Source of the DNA: Treponema sp.
Lineage (GTDB): Bacteria; Spirochaetota; Spirochaetia; Treponematales; Breznakiellaceae
Reading direction: 5' to 3'
DNA length: 64,000 bases
Assembly: GCA_009777995.1 (NCBI GenBank)
Contig: WRKT01000003.1
Span: 1 to 64,000, forward strand
Shown here: piece by piece, positions 1 to 7,713 of the stretch
How the letters are laid out: each line of letters opens with the position of its first letter
Position numbering within the stretch: the stretch's first letter is position 1
Made by a program: the position numbers and the translations under genes
Notes under the pieces: generated by a model
Told to the model about the DNA's origin: nothing
The model's database searches: none
The model's input: only the letters and a program-made list of their open reading frames with translations

Positions 1-1
1 C

Positions 2-1348
2 TTTATCGATAATCATGGAATGTCAGGCTGGGCCCCGCCTCAAGGTCATATTCCTTCCGGTGTACCTTACATTGGCTTTGCCTATGATGATTTAACCAAG
101 GGGCCTCATAATAGGGTGATGATTGTCGGTAAGGGAAGCCTCTTCCTTGGTCGCATGACCAACCTTTTTGACGGTGTGTCGATTGTGCTTGAGCGGAATA
201 AGGGTAAGGAAGCGGCTGGTGGGGCTGCGGCGGCCTCGGGTGGGGCTTCGAGCGCGGCGGTTGCGCGTAACAGAGTGAAGGTTGCGGTGACAACTCTTGG
301 CAGTGAGCATGGGGTTGAGAATATCGTTAAGGGTGCGGAGATGGCTGCTAAAGCAGGGAACTTTGATGTTGTGTTGATAGGGCCGAAAGTCGATACTTCT
401 TTGGAGTTAGCTGAGGCAGCAGACGAAAAAGCCATGTATGCAAAGATGGAAGAATTGCTTGACTCGGGTTATATCAAGGGCTGTGTCACAATGCATTATA
501 ACTTCCCGATTGGTGTCTCTACCGTTGGCTGTGTTACAACTCCTGCGATGGGCCGCGATCTTTATCTTGCTACGACCACAGGAACTTCCGACACTGACCG
601 TGTTGGCGCAATGGTGAAAAATGCAGTTAACGGTATTGCAACAGCAAAGGCCATGGGGATTTCCGATCCGACAGTTGGTATTCTGAATCTTGACGGTGCA
701 AGGGCAGTGGAGCGTGCTTTGAGCGAGCTTAGTAAGAAGGGCTATAAGGTAAACCTTGCACAGTCGGGCCGTGCAGACGGTGGTTCTGTCATGCGGGGCA
801 ACGATTTGCTTAACCCCGGCTTTGATGTAATGGTGACAGACACTCTTACGGGTAATATCCTAATGAAGATGTTCTCTGCTTATTCGACGGGTGGGAACTA
901 CGAGGCTACAGGTTACGGCTATGGGCCGGGTATCGGCGATGGTTATAAACGCCTTGTGTTAATTTTATCGAGGGCTTCAGGGTCGCCGGTCGTGGCTAAT
1001 GCGTTAACTTTTGCGGCAAAGCTTGCAGAGGGAGAAGTCTTAAAGCTTGCGCAGGAAGAGTATAATAAGGCAAAGAGCGCAGGGCTTCAGGATGTGCTTG
1101 CGGCGACGGCACCTGAGAAGCCTGCGGCTGCAGCTCCGGGGGTGAAAGAGCCTGACAAAGAGGTTGTGACTGAGGAGATTGCGGGTATCGAGATATTTGA
1201 TCTTGAGAATGCAGCATCCCTTTTAAAATCGAAGGGGATCTATGCTGAAACCGGCATGGGCTGTACGGGGCCTGTTGTCCTTATTAACGAGAAACGAAAG
1301 CACGATGCCGAGGCCATTCTAAAAGAAGGCGGCTTCATAGGGGAGTAA
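2..1348 (+). CDS. grdCD: Glycine reductase component C, GrdC C-terminus fused to GrdD (5' partial)
   Basis: Component C of glycine reductase receives the carboxymethyl group from selenoprotein A and releases acetyl phosphate. The frame is open from base 2, so the gene starts upstream. The first ~65 residues match the end of GrdC (APPQGHIPSGVP, then GKGSLFLGRMTNLFDG). An Ala/Gly-rich linker (about nt 210-275) leads without a stop into a full GrdD-like domain beginning near VKVAVTTLGSEHG and ending GMGCTGPVVLIN. The cysteine in that last motif (codon 1262-1264) fits the family's reactive thiol near the GrdD C-terminus. GrdC and GrdD are normally separate proteins; here they are one polypeptide. 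crt follows after one base, so the genes are probably co-transcribed. GrdA and GrdB must lie elsewhere. Confidence 0.88.
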   Translation, partial: FIDNHGMSGWAPPQGHIPSGVPYIGFAYDDLTKGPHNRVMIVGKGSLFLGRMTNLFDGVSIVLERNKGKEAAGGAAAASGGASSAAVARNRVKVAVTTLGSEHGVENIVKGAEMAAKAGNFDVVLIGPKVDTSLELAEAADEKAMYAKMEELLDSGYIKGCVTMHYNFPIGVSTVGCVTTPAMGRDLYLATTTGTSDTDRVGAMVKNAVNGIATAKAMGISDPTVGILNLDGARAVERALSELSKKGYKVNLAQSGRADGGSVMRGNDLLNPGFDVMVTDTLTGNILMKMFSAYSTGGNYEATGYGYGPGIGDGYKRLVLILSRASGSPVVANALTFAAKLAEGEVLKLAQEEYNKAKSAGLQDVLAATAPEKPAAAAPGVKEPDKEVVTEEIAGIEIFDLENAASLLKSKGIYAETGMGCTGPVVLINEKRKHDAEAILKEGGFIGE

Positions 1349-1349
1349 A

Positions 1350-2126
1350 ATGGAATTTATTAAGACCGAGCAGCAGGGCCATGTTTTAATCATAACTATA
1401 AACAGACCTGATGCTTTAAATGCGTTAAACCGCCAAGTTCTAAGCGAGCTTAAAACCTGTGTCGAAGGTATTGATCCTGAAAAAGTGCGCTGTGTCGTTA
1501 TAACAGGTTCAGGCAATAAGGCCTTTGTTGCAGGTGCAGACATAGCACAAATGAAGTCAATGACTAAGGCAGAGGGAAAAGAGTTCGGCCTGTTTGGCAA
1601 TAGTGTCTTCTCTGCCCTTGAGGAGCTGCCTGTGCCTGTGATTGCTGCTGTTAACGGCTTCGCCCTTGGCGGCGGCTCTGAACTTGCCCTTGCCTGCGAT
1701 ATTCGGATTGCTTCCGATAATGCAGTGTTCGGCCAGCCGGAAGTTGCCCTTGGCATTACCGCAGGTTTTGGTGCAACACAGAGGCTGCCGCGGCTTATCG
1801 GGGAGGGCCAGGCTAAACGGCTATTGTTTACGGGCGAGCGGGTTAAGGCCGATGAGGCTTTACAGATAGGCCTTGTTTGCAAGGTTTTTCCTATTGAAGA
1901 ATTAATCGAAAAAGCCTTGGCGATGGCCAATGCAATTGCGGCTAACGGGCCTATAGCGATTCGTGGTACTAAGGTGGCTATTAAGAAGGGCCTTGCGATG
2001 GATTTAAAAGCGGGCCTTGAACTTGAGGCCGGTTACTTTGGCGACTGTTTTGAAACAAAGGACCAGGTCGAAGGTATGTCTGCAATGCTTGAAAAGCGTA
2101 AGCCTGAGCCTTTTACAGGTAAATAG
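1350..2126 (+). CDS. crt: Enoyl-CoA hydratase / 3-hydroxybutyryl-CoA dehydratase (crotonase)
   Basis: A 258-residue crotonase-fold protein of normal family length. It likely interconverts 3-hydroxybutyryl-CoA and crotonyl-CoA in the cytoplasm. Visible motifs are the CoA/oxyanion region ([12 protein letters not shown], then [17 protein letters not shown]) and the second catalytic-glutamate segment ([10 protein letters not shown]). The ATG lies one base after the grdCD stop, which implies translational coupling, and hbd begins 10 bases after its stop. The pairing with hbd supports a short-chain (C4) role over general beta-oxidation. Substrate length cannot be fixed from sequence alone. Confidence 0.9.
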   Translation: MEFIKTEQQGHVLIITINRPDALNALNRQVLSELKTCVEGIDPEKVRCVVITGSGNKAFVAGADIAQMKSMTKAEGKEFGLFGNSVFSALEELPVPVIAAVNGFALGGGSELALACDIRIASDNAVFGQPEVALGITAGFGATQRLPRLIGEGQAKRLLFTGERVKADEALQIGLVCKVFPIEELIEKALAMANAIAANGPIAIRGTKVAIKKGLAMDLKAGLELEAGYFGDCFETKDQVEGMSAMLEKRKPEPFTGK

Positions 2127-2136
2127 GAAGGAAGAT

Positions 2137-2970
2137 ATGAAAGTTGGAGTTATTGGTGCCGGAACCATGGGCTGCGGCATTGCTCAAGTCTTTGCCGGAA
2201 CTGACGGGTATAGTGTAGTGTTATGCGATGTAAGCGAAGAATATGCCGCCAACGGTAAGAAAAAAATTGCAGACTCTCTTGATAAGCTCGTTTCAAAAGA
2301 GAAGATGACGAAAGAGGCTGCTGACAAGATCCTTGCAGGTATTACTACCGGAGTGAGTAAGGCCGCTGCCGACTGCGATCTTATTATAGAGGCTGCTCTT
2401 GAGAACATGGAAGTAAAGAAAGAATTGTTTAAAAGTCTTTCAGGTTTCTGCAAGAAAGAGACCATTTTCGCAACCAATACTTCCTCCCTTTCAGTGACAG
2501 AGCTTGGTGCCGGTCTTGATCGTCCCATTATTGGTATGCACTTTTTCAACCCTGTACCTGTGATGAAGCTCGTTGAAATTATCATCGGGCTTAATACCCC
2601 CCCGGAACTCGTTGAAAAAATCCGTGGGATTGCTGTCGCAATCGGCAAGACCCCGGTGGAAGTTAAGGACGATGCCGGGTTCATTGTTAACCGAGTTCTC
2701 ATCCCCATGATAAACGAGGCGGTCGGTGTTTATGCCGACGGCACTGCCTCCGCTGAAGACATAGACACAGCCATGAAGCTTGGCGCAAGTCATGTCATGG
2801 GCCCCCTTGCCTTAGGCGATCTTATCGGACTTGATGTCTGCCTTGCCATCATGGAAGTCTTACAGATGCAAACCGGCGATCCCAAGTACAGGCCCCACCC
2901 ACTTCTACGGAAGATGGCGAGCGGCGGCCAACTTGGCCGCAAGACCGGCCGGGGGTTTTATAATTACTAG
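2137..2970 (+). CDS. hbd: 3-hydroxybutyryl-CoA dehydrogenase
   Basis: An NAD(P)-dependent dehydrogenase converting acetoacetyl-CoA to 3-hydroxybutyryl-CoA, which would re-oxidise NAD(P)H in a C4 fermentation branch. The chosen ATG at 2137 gives 277 residues, the usual length, starts directly with the Rossmann motif [14 protein letters not shown] and has AGGAAGGA just upstream. The same frame is open further upstream inside crt, but that part is unrelated in sequence. The catalytic histidine segment [17 protein letters not shown] and the C-terminal ending [11 protein letters not shown] are both present. Last intact gene of the grdCD-crt-hbd operon. Confidence 0.92.
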   Translation: MKVGVIGAGTMGCGIAQVFAGTDGYSVVLCDVSEEYAANGKKKIADSLDKLVSKEKMTKEAADKILAGITTGVSKAAADCDLIIEAALENMEVKKELFKSLSGFCKKETIFATNTSSLSVTELGAGLDRPIIGMHFFNPVPVMKLVEIIIGLNTPPELVEKIRGIAVAIGKTPVEVKDDAGFIVNRVLIPMINEAVGVYADGTASAEDIDTAMKLGASHVMGPLALGDLIGLDVCLAIMEVLQMQTGDPKYRPHPLLRKMASGGQLGRKTGRGFYNY

Positions 2971-2973
2971 GAG

Positions 2974-3958
2974 ATGAAGAAGGATAAAGAGTATAAACAG
3001 TGGCTAATTGACTTGAAAAACCGTATACGTCAAAGCCAGTAAAAAGCTGCTGTAAAGGTAAATACTGAACTTTTGCTTCTTTACTGGGATTTGAGGCAAG
3101 ATATAGTTGCCAGGCAAATGGAGGCCGCTTGGGGCAGTGGTTTCTTTGAGCAGTTGAGCAAAGATCTAAGAAGTGAATTTCCTGATATGCAAGGGTTTTC
3201 TTCTACAAATTTAAAGTATTGTAAACGCTTTTTTTTGTTTTACACACAGGATAATACAAATCGTCAGCAAGTTGCTGACGATTTAGCAAATCATCCAATT
3301 TTCCAAATCCCGTGGTTTCATAATGTTCAAATAATAACCAAATGTAAATCTGTAAAAGAAGCACTTTTTTATGTACAAAAAACCATCGAAAATGGATGGA
3401 GCCGTGCAGTATTGATGAACTTTCTTGAGACTGATTTGTTTTCTGCACAGGGGAAAGCTCTTACCAATTTTCCCCGTTTATTCCCTGAACCGCAAAGCGA
3501 TCTTGCCAACCAAATCCTGAAAGACCCGTATAACTTTGATTTTTTGACGTTAACAGAAAACTATAAAGAAAAAGAACTTGAAGTTGAGCTGACTGCAAAT
3601 ATCACAAAGTTCCTGCTTGAACTTGGGCAGGGCTTTGCTTTTTTATCATCTGGAATTGCGCTGTTTTATAGTAATAGAGTTAAAAGCCGGTAAATTTGAG
3701 GCTGAGTATGTTGGGAAGCTTGGCTTGTATGTTTCAGCAATCAACCATCAAATGAAAAGAGAGACCGATGGCCCTACTATAGGGTTGATTATATGTAAAA
3801 CAAAAGACAGCATTGAAGTGCAGTATTCACTGGAAATTGTAAACCAGCCTATTGGTGTTTCAGAATATCGGCTTGCTAAACTGTTACCTAAACATTTGAA
3901 GAGTAGCCTGCCGAGTATTAAAGAACTGGAAAAAGAACTCAAGAAAATAGAAACTTGA
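2974..3958 (+). pseudogene. Broken DUF1016 (YhcG-type) PDDEXK nuclease family gene
   Basis: The reading starts at ATG 2974 (MKKDKEYKQWLIDLKNRIRQ), meets an in-frame TAA at 3040-3042, and resumes in the same frame with the DUF1016 N-terminal sequence (LLLYWDLRQDIV, EQLSKDLRSEFPDMQGFSS). At about nt 3635-3645 homology switches to the next frame (LLFYHLELRCFIVIELKAGKF, then GKLGLYVSAI and GVSEYRLAKLLP) up to the stop at 3958. Compared with intact relatives, a stretch of roughly 17 residues just before LLFYH is missing, and it would contain one acidic residue of the nuclease core. Two independent lesions, one nonsense and one frameshifting deletion, make this a dead gene. It lies 3 bases after hbd and before tRNA-Sec. 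Confidence 0.88.
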
Positions 3959-3962
3959 TATA

Positions 3963-4030
3963 TTGACCCCAAGAGCCGGTGGCAAAGTAGTTGACCCGAA
4001 GAGCCAACTGCCGAAGGCAGTTGACAAGAG
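3963..4030. repeat. Short direct repeats and a hairpin upstream of tRNA-Sec
   Basis: TTGACCCCAAGAGCC (3963-3977) recurs as TTGACCCGAAGAGCC (3991-4005), and a third degenerate copy starts TTGACAAGAG at 4021; the spacing is 28-30 bases. Between the second and third copies is a perfect 7-bp hairpin, AACTGCC/GGCAGTT (4006-4012 / 4016-4022), with a GAA loop. No T-run follows, so it is not a convincing terminator. The repeats may be remains of a mobile element next to the tRNA gene; function unknown. Confidence 0.5.
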
Positions 4031-4062
4031 GTGAAATGCCCCATATAGTCCATTAATACAGT

Positions 4063-4156
4063 GGAGGTGAATGTCGTCTGGTGGCGACTGCGGACTTCAA
4101 ATCCGTTGAAGGGGGGAAACTTCCTTGGTGAGTTCGATTCTCACACGCCTCCGCCA
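4063..4156 (+). tRNA. selC: tRNA-Sec (anticodon TCA)
   Basis: A 94-nt selenocysteine tRNA with a genomically encoded GCCA end. The acceptor stem GGAGGTG pairs with the 3' CGCCTCC; the eighth pair would be an A-A mismatch. The D-stem has 6 bp (GTCGTC/GGCGAC) with a 4-base loop, a tRNA-Sec hallmark. The anticodon loop CTTCAAA carries TCA at 4097-4099. A long variable arm pairs AAGGGG with TTCCTT, and the T arm is GTGAG-TTCGATT-CTCAC. It decodes UGA as selenocysteine with SelB, which is not in this window, and agrees with selD at 9809 and glycine reductase at the left edge. Confidence 0.96.
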
Positions 4157-4167
4157 TTTTTTTAACC

Positions 4168-5208
4168 ATGAAATCACTTATAACCGAACGCTTGATTTTA
4201 CGCAAATTCTCGATCGACGACTTTGAAGCTGTTCACAGCTATGCGAGCAATAATGAACACGTTGCTTTTGTACCGTGGGGTCCAAACAGTGAAGAAGAAA
4301 CACGGGAGTATATTGATTTTGCAATAGAGAAATCTGAAGAGAGCCCGATTTCAGAGTATAGATTTGCTGTAGTATGCAAGGAAACGGATTCCTTAATCGG
4401 CGACTGCGAAATAATTGTCAAGGATGATGAAGCGACTCTTGCCTGGCATATGCATCCGAATCATTGCAAGAAAGGTTATGGCACTGAGACTGCCTTAGCA
4501 CTGATTGACTTTGGTTTTAGCGTATTGGGACTGCGCCGTATTATTGCCCATTGCGATTCGGAAAACATAAGCTCATATCGTGTTATGGAAAAGGCAGGCA
4601 TGCGCAGGGAGGGCCTTTTTCTTGAAACTCGAAAGATAAATAAACTTTCGGATAAGGAATATTCCGACGAGTTAATCTATGCCATTCTAAGGGATGAGTG
4701 GGAAATCAAGAAGGATTTAGCCCGATATTATTCTTTACCCTTTGTTTTCGATGATTTTATTGATGTTCCTGAACTTAATGATGGCGTTATTTATCTTGTT
4801 TGCATTTCTAAACAATCTGCTATTCCTGAAAAAAAGTATGTGCCTTCTTATACCTTTGCGATTTGTAAGGGCGGAGAGAAAATCGGGGAGATTAATTTAA
4901 GAATTGGTTATAAGGGCGGACTCAACGGGGAAAATCTTTATTATGGCGGGCAGATTGGCTATGGCATTGATGAAAAATACCGGGGTAACGGATATGCCGT
5001 AAGGGCCTGTCGCCTCCTTGGCCCGGTTGCCAAGGCACACCAAATGATGAAGCTGTATATTTCAAATGATGTTAATAATATTGCTTCAAGACGGGTCTGC
5101 GAGAAAATTGGAGCAAGATTTTTACGAAAGGCTCGTGTTCCCGGCTGGCATGACCTATATGCGGGAGGAACGAGGTTTATAAATATCTACGAGTGGAGCT
5201 TGGAGTAG
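4168..5208 (+). CDS. Tandem GNAT-family N-acetyltransferase
   Basis: A 346-residue protein with two GNAT domains in one chain. The first (about 1-175) is RimJ/RimL-like: it opens LITERLILRKFSIDDF, has an acetyl-CoA loop near HPNHCKKGYGTETA and ends with a MEKAGMRREG segment. The second (about 190-346) is more diverged, with GIDEKYRGNGYAVRA as its acetyl-CoA loop and RRVCEKIGARFLR. Substrate unknown. The ATG is only 11 bases after the tRNA-Sec CCA end, and the gap (TTTTTTTAACC) shows no Shine-Dalgarno, so the mRNA may be released by tRNA 3' processing. MKSLITERLIL is the typical family start, so a later start is unlikely. Confidence 0.85.
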   Translation: MKSLITERLILRKFSIDDFEAVHSYASNNEHVAFVPWGPNSEEETREYIDFAIEKSEESPISEYRFAVVCKETDSLIGDCEIIVKDDEATLAWHMHPNHCKKGYGTETALALIDFGFSVLGLRRIIAHCDSENISSYRVMEKAGMRREGLFLETRKINKLSDKEYSDELIYAILRDEWEIKKDLARYYSLPFVFDDFIDVPELNDGVIYLVCISKQSAIPEKKYVPSYTFAICKGGEKIGEINLRIGYKGGLNGENLYYGGQIGYGIDEKYRGNGYAVRACRLLGPVAKAHQMMKLYISNDVNNIASRRVCEKIGARFLRKARVPGWHDLYAGGTRFINIYEWSLE

Positions 5209-5235
5209 GGGTTTTCTAAGGTAAAGCTCACTTTA

Positions 5236-5571
5236 TCAATCATCGATGTGTGTCTCTTTGTGTTTTTCTAGAAAGTTTATGGCTTTTTGCGGTAGTTTCC
5301 CTTTTTCCATTGCTTCCAGTTCTGCCATCGAGAAAGTTATAATCTGGCCTCTTTCTGATTGTGCTATACTACGTTTTAGCCTTTTTAAGTTCTCGCCCGT
5401 GTAGTAATCTTCGTAAGGCTTGAGTTCAAATGGAATACATTGTTCACGGATTGCCTGGCGGAAAAAGATATTGATAGCGCTGGACATATTCAGACCAATT
5501 TTGCTAAAAAGAGTTTCTGCTTCCTGTTTAATATTTTCGTCTATACGAATTGTCAAATTTGTCTGTGCCAT
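5236..5571 (-). CDS. RelB/DinJ-family antitoxin, no toxin partner nearby
   Basis: A 111-residue protein with the RelB/DinJ ribbon-helix-helix start (QTNLTIRIDENIKQEAETLFSKIGLNMSSAINIFFRQAI), typical of type II antitoxins that bind operator DNA and neutralise RelE/YafQ toxins. The usual toxin gene just downstream is missing: the next sequence is the convergent GNAT gene ending at 5208, 27 bases away, and upstream is an unrelated PNPOx gene. A ribosome site (AGGAG) and a consensus promoter precede it, so expression looks intact. It is either a solitary antitoxin left after toxin loss or a regulator acting on a toxin elsewhere. Confidence 0.82.
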   Translation of the reverse strand: MAQTNLTIRIDENIKQEAETLFSKIGLNMSSAINIFFRQAIREQCIPFELKPYEDYYTGENLKRLKRSIAQSERGQIITFSMAELEAMEKGKLPQKAINFLEKHKETHIDD

Positions 5572-5593
5572 TTTTATCTCCTATTGCACCGAC

Positions 5594-5622
5594 ATTATAC
5601 ATATTTTTTCTTGCTTTGTCAA
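5594..5622 (-). promoter_or_regulatory. Consensus sigma-70-type promoter of the RelB-like gene
   Basis: On the minus strand, TTGACA (5617-5622) and TATAAT (5594-5599) are separated by exactly 17 bases, matching both consensus hexamers perfectly. The start codon is 22 bases beyond the -10 box with AGGAG between. Such promoters are common in front of self-repressed toxin-antitoxin operons. Confidence 0.85.
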
Positions 5623-5667
5623 TGCAGAGGAAGCTACAACAACACTGTTGAGAGAATTATCTATTTC

Positions 5668-6060
5668 TTAGAAATTGATTACTCTCGGTTCTCCGCCAAA
5701 GGTATAAAATCTGGCGCATGCATCTTTAAGGTAATATACAACACAGTTTCCGTCATTAACGGCATACATCCCCCTTAAGTTAGGGTAGGCTTCCAGCATG
5801 CTTGCCTGGGCTTCTGCACGATTATCTTCTATAAGAGTGGCGGCTATGCGTATCCAGCTCTCACCGTCATAGGCAGAAAGTTCAACCTTTGGATTTGCTT
5901 CAATTTGCTTTGCCACATCCTTCTTTTTGCCTGCTTGGATGTAGAGTTTTCCCTCGAATATGTTGATGGTACCAAAGGGCCTGACTCTTGGCTGAGTACC
6001 ATCGATGGTGGCAAGGTAATAAATTCCTGTTTTTTTTAGGAAATCGTTGGCTTCTTGCAT
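5668..6060 (-). CDS. Pyridoxamine 5'-phosphate oxidase-like flavin-binding protein
   Basis: A 130-residue split-barrel protein of the PNPOx-like superfamily. The segments YYLATIDGTQPRVRPFGTI and KVELSAYDGESWIRIAATL are typical of small FMN- or F420-binding members, which are usually of unknown substrate. GGAGG lies upstream of the ATG. That ATG overlaps the stop of the truncated Fic frame (TAATG), so the gene may use transcription entering from the VbhA-like gene. A true PdxH role is not supported because the protein is much shorter than PdxH. Confidence 0.78.
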   Translation of the reverse strand: MQEANDFLKKTGIYYLATIDGTQPRVRPFGTINIFEGKLYIQAGKKKDVAKQIEANPKVELSAYDGESWIRIAATLIEDNRAEAQASMLEAYPNLRGMYAVNDGNCVVYYLKDACARFYTFGGEPRVINF

Positions 6061-6206
6061 TATAGAATCCTCCTCGTTATATTATATATGCTATTGTGAG
6101 AATTGTACACAAAAGGCAGAGTAATATTATGGAGATTACGCAGAACACCGGTTTTTGGGTCTGTATACTGATAGTCCGGATCAAGGTATGAATAATCGTC
6201 ACGCAT
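6060..6206 (-). pseudogene. Truncated Fic-family toxin remnant
   Basis: A 48-codon minus-strand frame whose ATG (6204-6206) overlaps the end of the VbhA-like gene by 8 bases. It begins YSYLDPDYQYTDPKTGVLRN, the N-terminal signature of Fic AMP-transferase toxins that pair with VbhA antitoxins, and loses similarity after about residue 30. The Fic core with its HPFxxGNGR motif is absent; the frame ends at the start of the PNPOx gene. An internal deletion therefore removed nearly the whole toxin and left its start still coupled to the antitoxin gene. Confidence 0.8.
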
Positions 6207-6420
6207 ACTTACCTGTTTTAACTTGATTCACAAATTCCTGTAAAGAAATTTTACCAATCACATAGTCACGGATTAAGCTGATTGTTCCGGGCGTGGGTTC
6301 ATACCCCTCATACATATTTGAGCCTATACCATATGCTGTATTTTCAAGGGTCTTTAAGTCGGGAAATTTTACTCCCATCAATGTCAGCTTTTCTTTGTTT
6401 ACCTCAATTGGCTTATACAT
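6199..6420 (-). CDS. VbhA-like Fic antitoxin
   Basis: A 73-residue protein. Its C-terminal half (PGTISLIRDYVIGKISLQEFVNQVK) resembles the VbhA-type inhibitory domain that blocks Fic AMP-transferases by inserting into the ATP site. It starts at an ATG preceded by GAGGAG. Its stop overlaps the first codons of a Fic remnant, the standard antitoxin-toxin arrangement. With the toxin deleted this is an orphan antitoxin. The inhibitory (S/T)xxxE(G/N) motif is not clear in the sequence, so the assignment rests on the helix pattern and the adjacent Fic start. Confidence 0.72.
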   Translation of the reverse strand: MYKPIEVNKEKLTLMGVKFPDLKTLENTAYGIGSNMYEGYEPTPGTISLIRDYVIGKISLQEFVNQVKTGKYA

Positions 6421-6495
6421 GTATTACTCCTCTTTTTAATCATTCTCTATGTTATACATGGTTCAATGTAGATCATCTTGATTTTCTCGGCATTT

Positions 6496-6526
6496 AACCC
6501 CGGCACCGGAAATTGGTGCCGGGGTT
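6496..6526. terminator. Strong 12-bp hairpin between two minus-strand genes
   Basis: AACCCCGGCACC (6496-6507) and GGTGCCGGGGTT (6515-6526) form a perfect 12-bp GC-rich stem with a 7-base loop. It lies 10 bases beyond the amidohydrolase stop (6536) and ahead of the VbhA-like gene. The T-run on the minus strand is poor, so termination is likely but not certain. Confidence 0.7.
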
Positions 6527-6535
6527 TCTATTGAA

Positions 6536-7699
6536 TTATGTTGTTAAGTTCTCGTACACAACGCCCTCGATTATTGTTTTTTCACAGAGGGTCAGATTGC
6601 AGAAAGGCATGCCGTTGAAGATGGCAATGTCGGCGTCTTTGCCCACTTCTATGGAGCCTATTCTTTTATCCAGTCCTAGTAGCTTTGCCGGGCGGATTGT
6701 AACGGATTCGTATGCCATCTCTTCAGAAAGTCCCCTTGCGATGCACAGGCCGATATGCATGGGAAGGTATTTAGTACTGCTTGCAGTGTCTTCAGTTAAG
6801 ACAAAGTTTACGCCTGCCTTTTCCATTATGCCGGGGGTTTCGAGCTTGCAATCCCAAATTTCCATTTTCATTGGTCCCATAGTAAGCGGGCCTACAACAC
6901 AGGATACATTATTGGCTTTAAGGAAATCGAGAATCTTGAAACCTTCTGTAGCGTGCTCAACTGAAAAGTCAAGATTGAACTCCTGAGCAATCCTTACTGC
7001 CGTTACTATGTCGTCGGCTCTATGTGCGTGGATACGGCATTTCATTTCCCCGCGTACAACAGGAACCAATGCCTCAAGTTTAAAATCGCGCTTGGGTGGT
7101 TCAGATTCTTTGTCGGCGTTTAATAGTTTCTCCGAATAGTTCTTTGCGTCGAATAGGGCCTCTCGTAAAACGGCTCCGATACCCATACGTGTCGATGGCA
7201 TTTTCTTGTCACTGCCGTAACAACGGCGCGGGTTTTCACCTAAAGCCATCTTCATATGTTCCGAACCACTGATAACTATATCAAAAACAGTTGCTCCTTC
7301 TTTAAGTTTGAAACTTATACCTGTGCCGCCTATTACGTTGGCCGAGCCGGGCCCTGTATAGCAGGTAGTAAACCCTGCTTGCCTGCTTTCCTTTATAGCC
7401 ATGTCGTTGGGGTTTAGAGCATCGATGCCCCTGATATGGGCTGTATTGGGATTAGTGATCTCATTGCCATCGTGCATACCGGGCATTGTGTTTGGCTCAT
7501 TAAACGTTGAAATGTGAGTGTGGGCATCGATAAAACCCGGAGTTATGTACTTTCCCTTCCCATCAATTACTTTTGCATCGGCCGGTATGTCGATACCCTG
7601 TCCAACTGCGGCTATTTTGCCGTCCTTAATTAAAATATCACCGTTCTCAATAATGCCCTTTGTAACGGTAATAATCCTGCCACCTTTAATTGCTAACAT
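6536..7699 (-). CDS. Amidohydrolase family protein (imidazolonepropionase-like)
   Basis: A 387-residue metal-dependent hydrolase of the amidohydrolase superfamily. It starts with the beta-sandwich segment (MLAIKGGRIITVTKGII), then the metal-binding HxH in PGFIDAHTHIS (about residue 60), later histidines in CRIHAHRADDI and FSVEHATEGF, an aspartate in LTEDTAS, and ends with GSIEVGKDADIAIFNG. The exact substrate is unknown; cyclic amides or N-acyl amino acids would suit the amino-acid diet. AAGGAG precedes the ATG. pepF ends 14 bases upstream, so the two form an operon linked to peptide and amino-acid breakdown. Confidence 0.85.
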   Translation of the reverse strand: MLAIKGGRIITVTKGIIENGDILIKDGKIAAVGQGIDIPADAKVIDGKGKYITPGFIDAHTHISTFNEPNTMPGMHDGNEITNPNTAHIRGIDALNPNDMAIKESRQAGFTTCYTGPGSANVIGGTGISFKLKEGATVFDIVISGSEHMKMALGENPRRCYGSDKKMPSTRMGIGAVLREALFDAKNYSEKLLNADKESEPPKRDFKLEALVPVVRGEMKCRIHAHRADDIVTAVRIAQEFNLDFSVEHATEGFKILDFLKANNVSCVVGPLTMGPMKMEIWDCKLETPGIMEKAGVNFVLTEDTASSTKYLPMHIGLCIARGLSEEMAYESVTIRPAKLLGLDKRIGSIEVGKDADIAIFNGMPFCNLTLCEKTIIEGVVYENLTT

Positions 7700-7713
7700 A
7701 AAATCATCTCCTT

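Noticed and set aside
92-435. Minus-strand open frames over grdCD
   Set aside because: They are antisense shadows of the GC-rich linker and GrdD; no ribosome site and no protein-like composition.
3073-3693. Intact 206-aa gene and separate 113-aa gene instead of one pseudogene
   Set aside because: The two frames are consecutive parts of one DUF1016 protein, the N-terminus lies upstream of an in-frame TAA, and a segment including a catalytic acidic residue is missing.
4006-4022. Hairpin called as a terminator for the DUF1016 gene
   Set aside because: The stem is followed by ACAAGAGG with no T-run.
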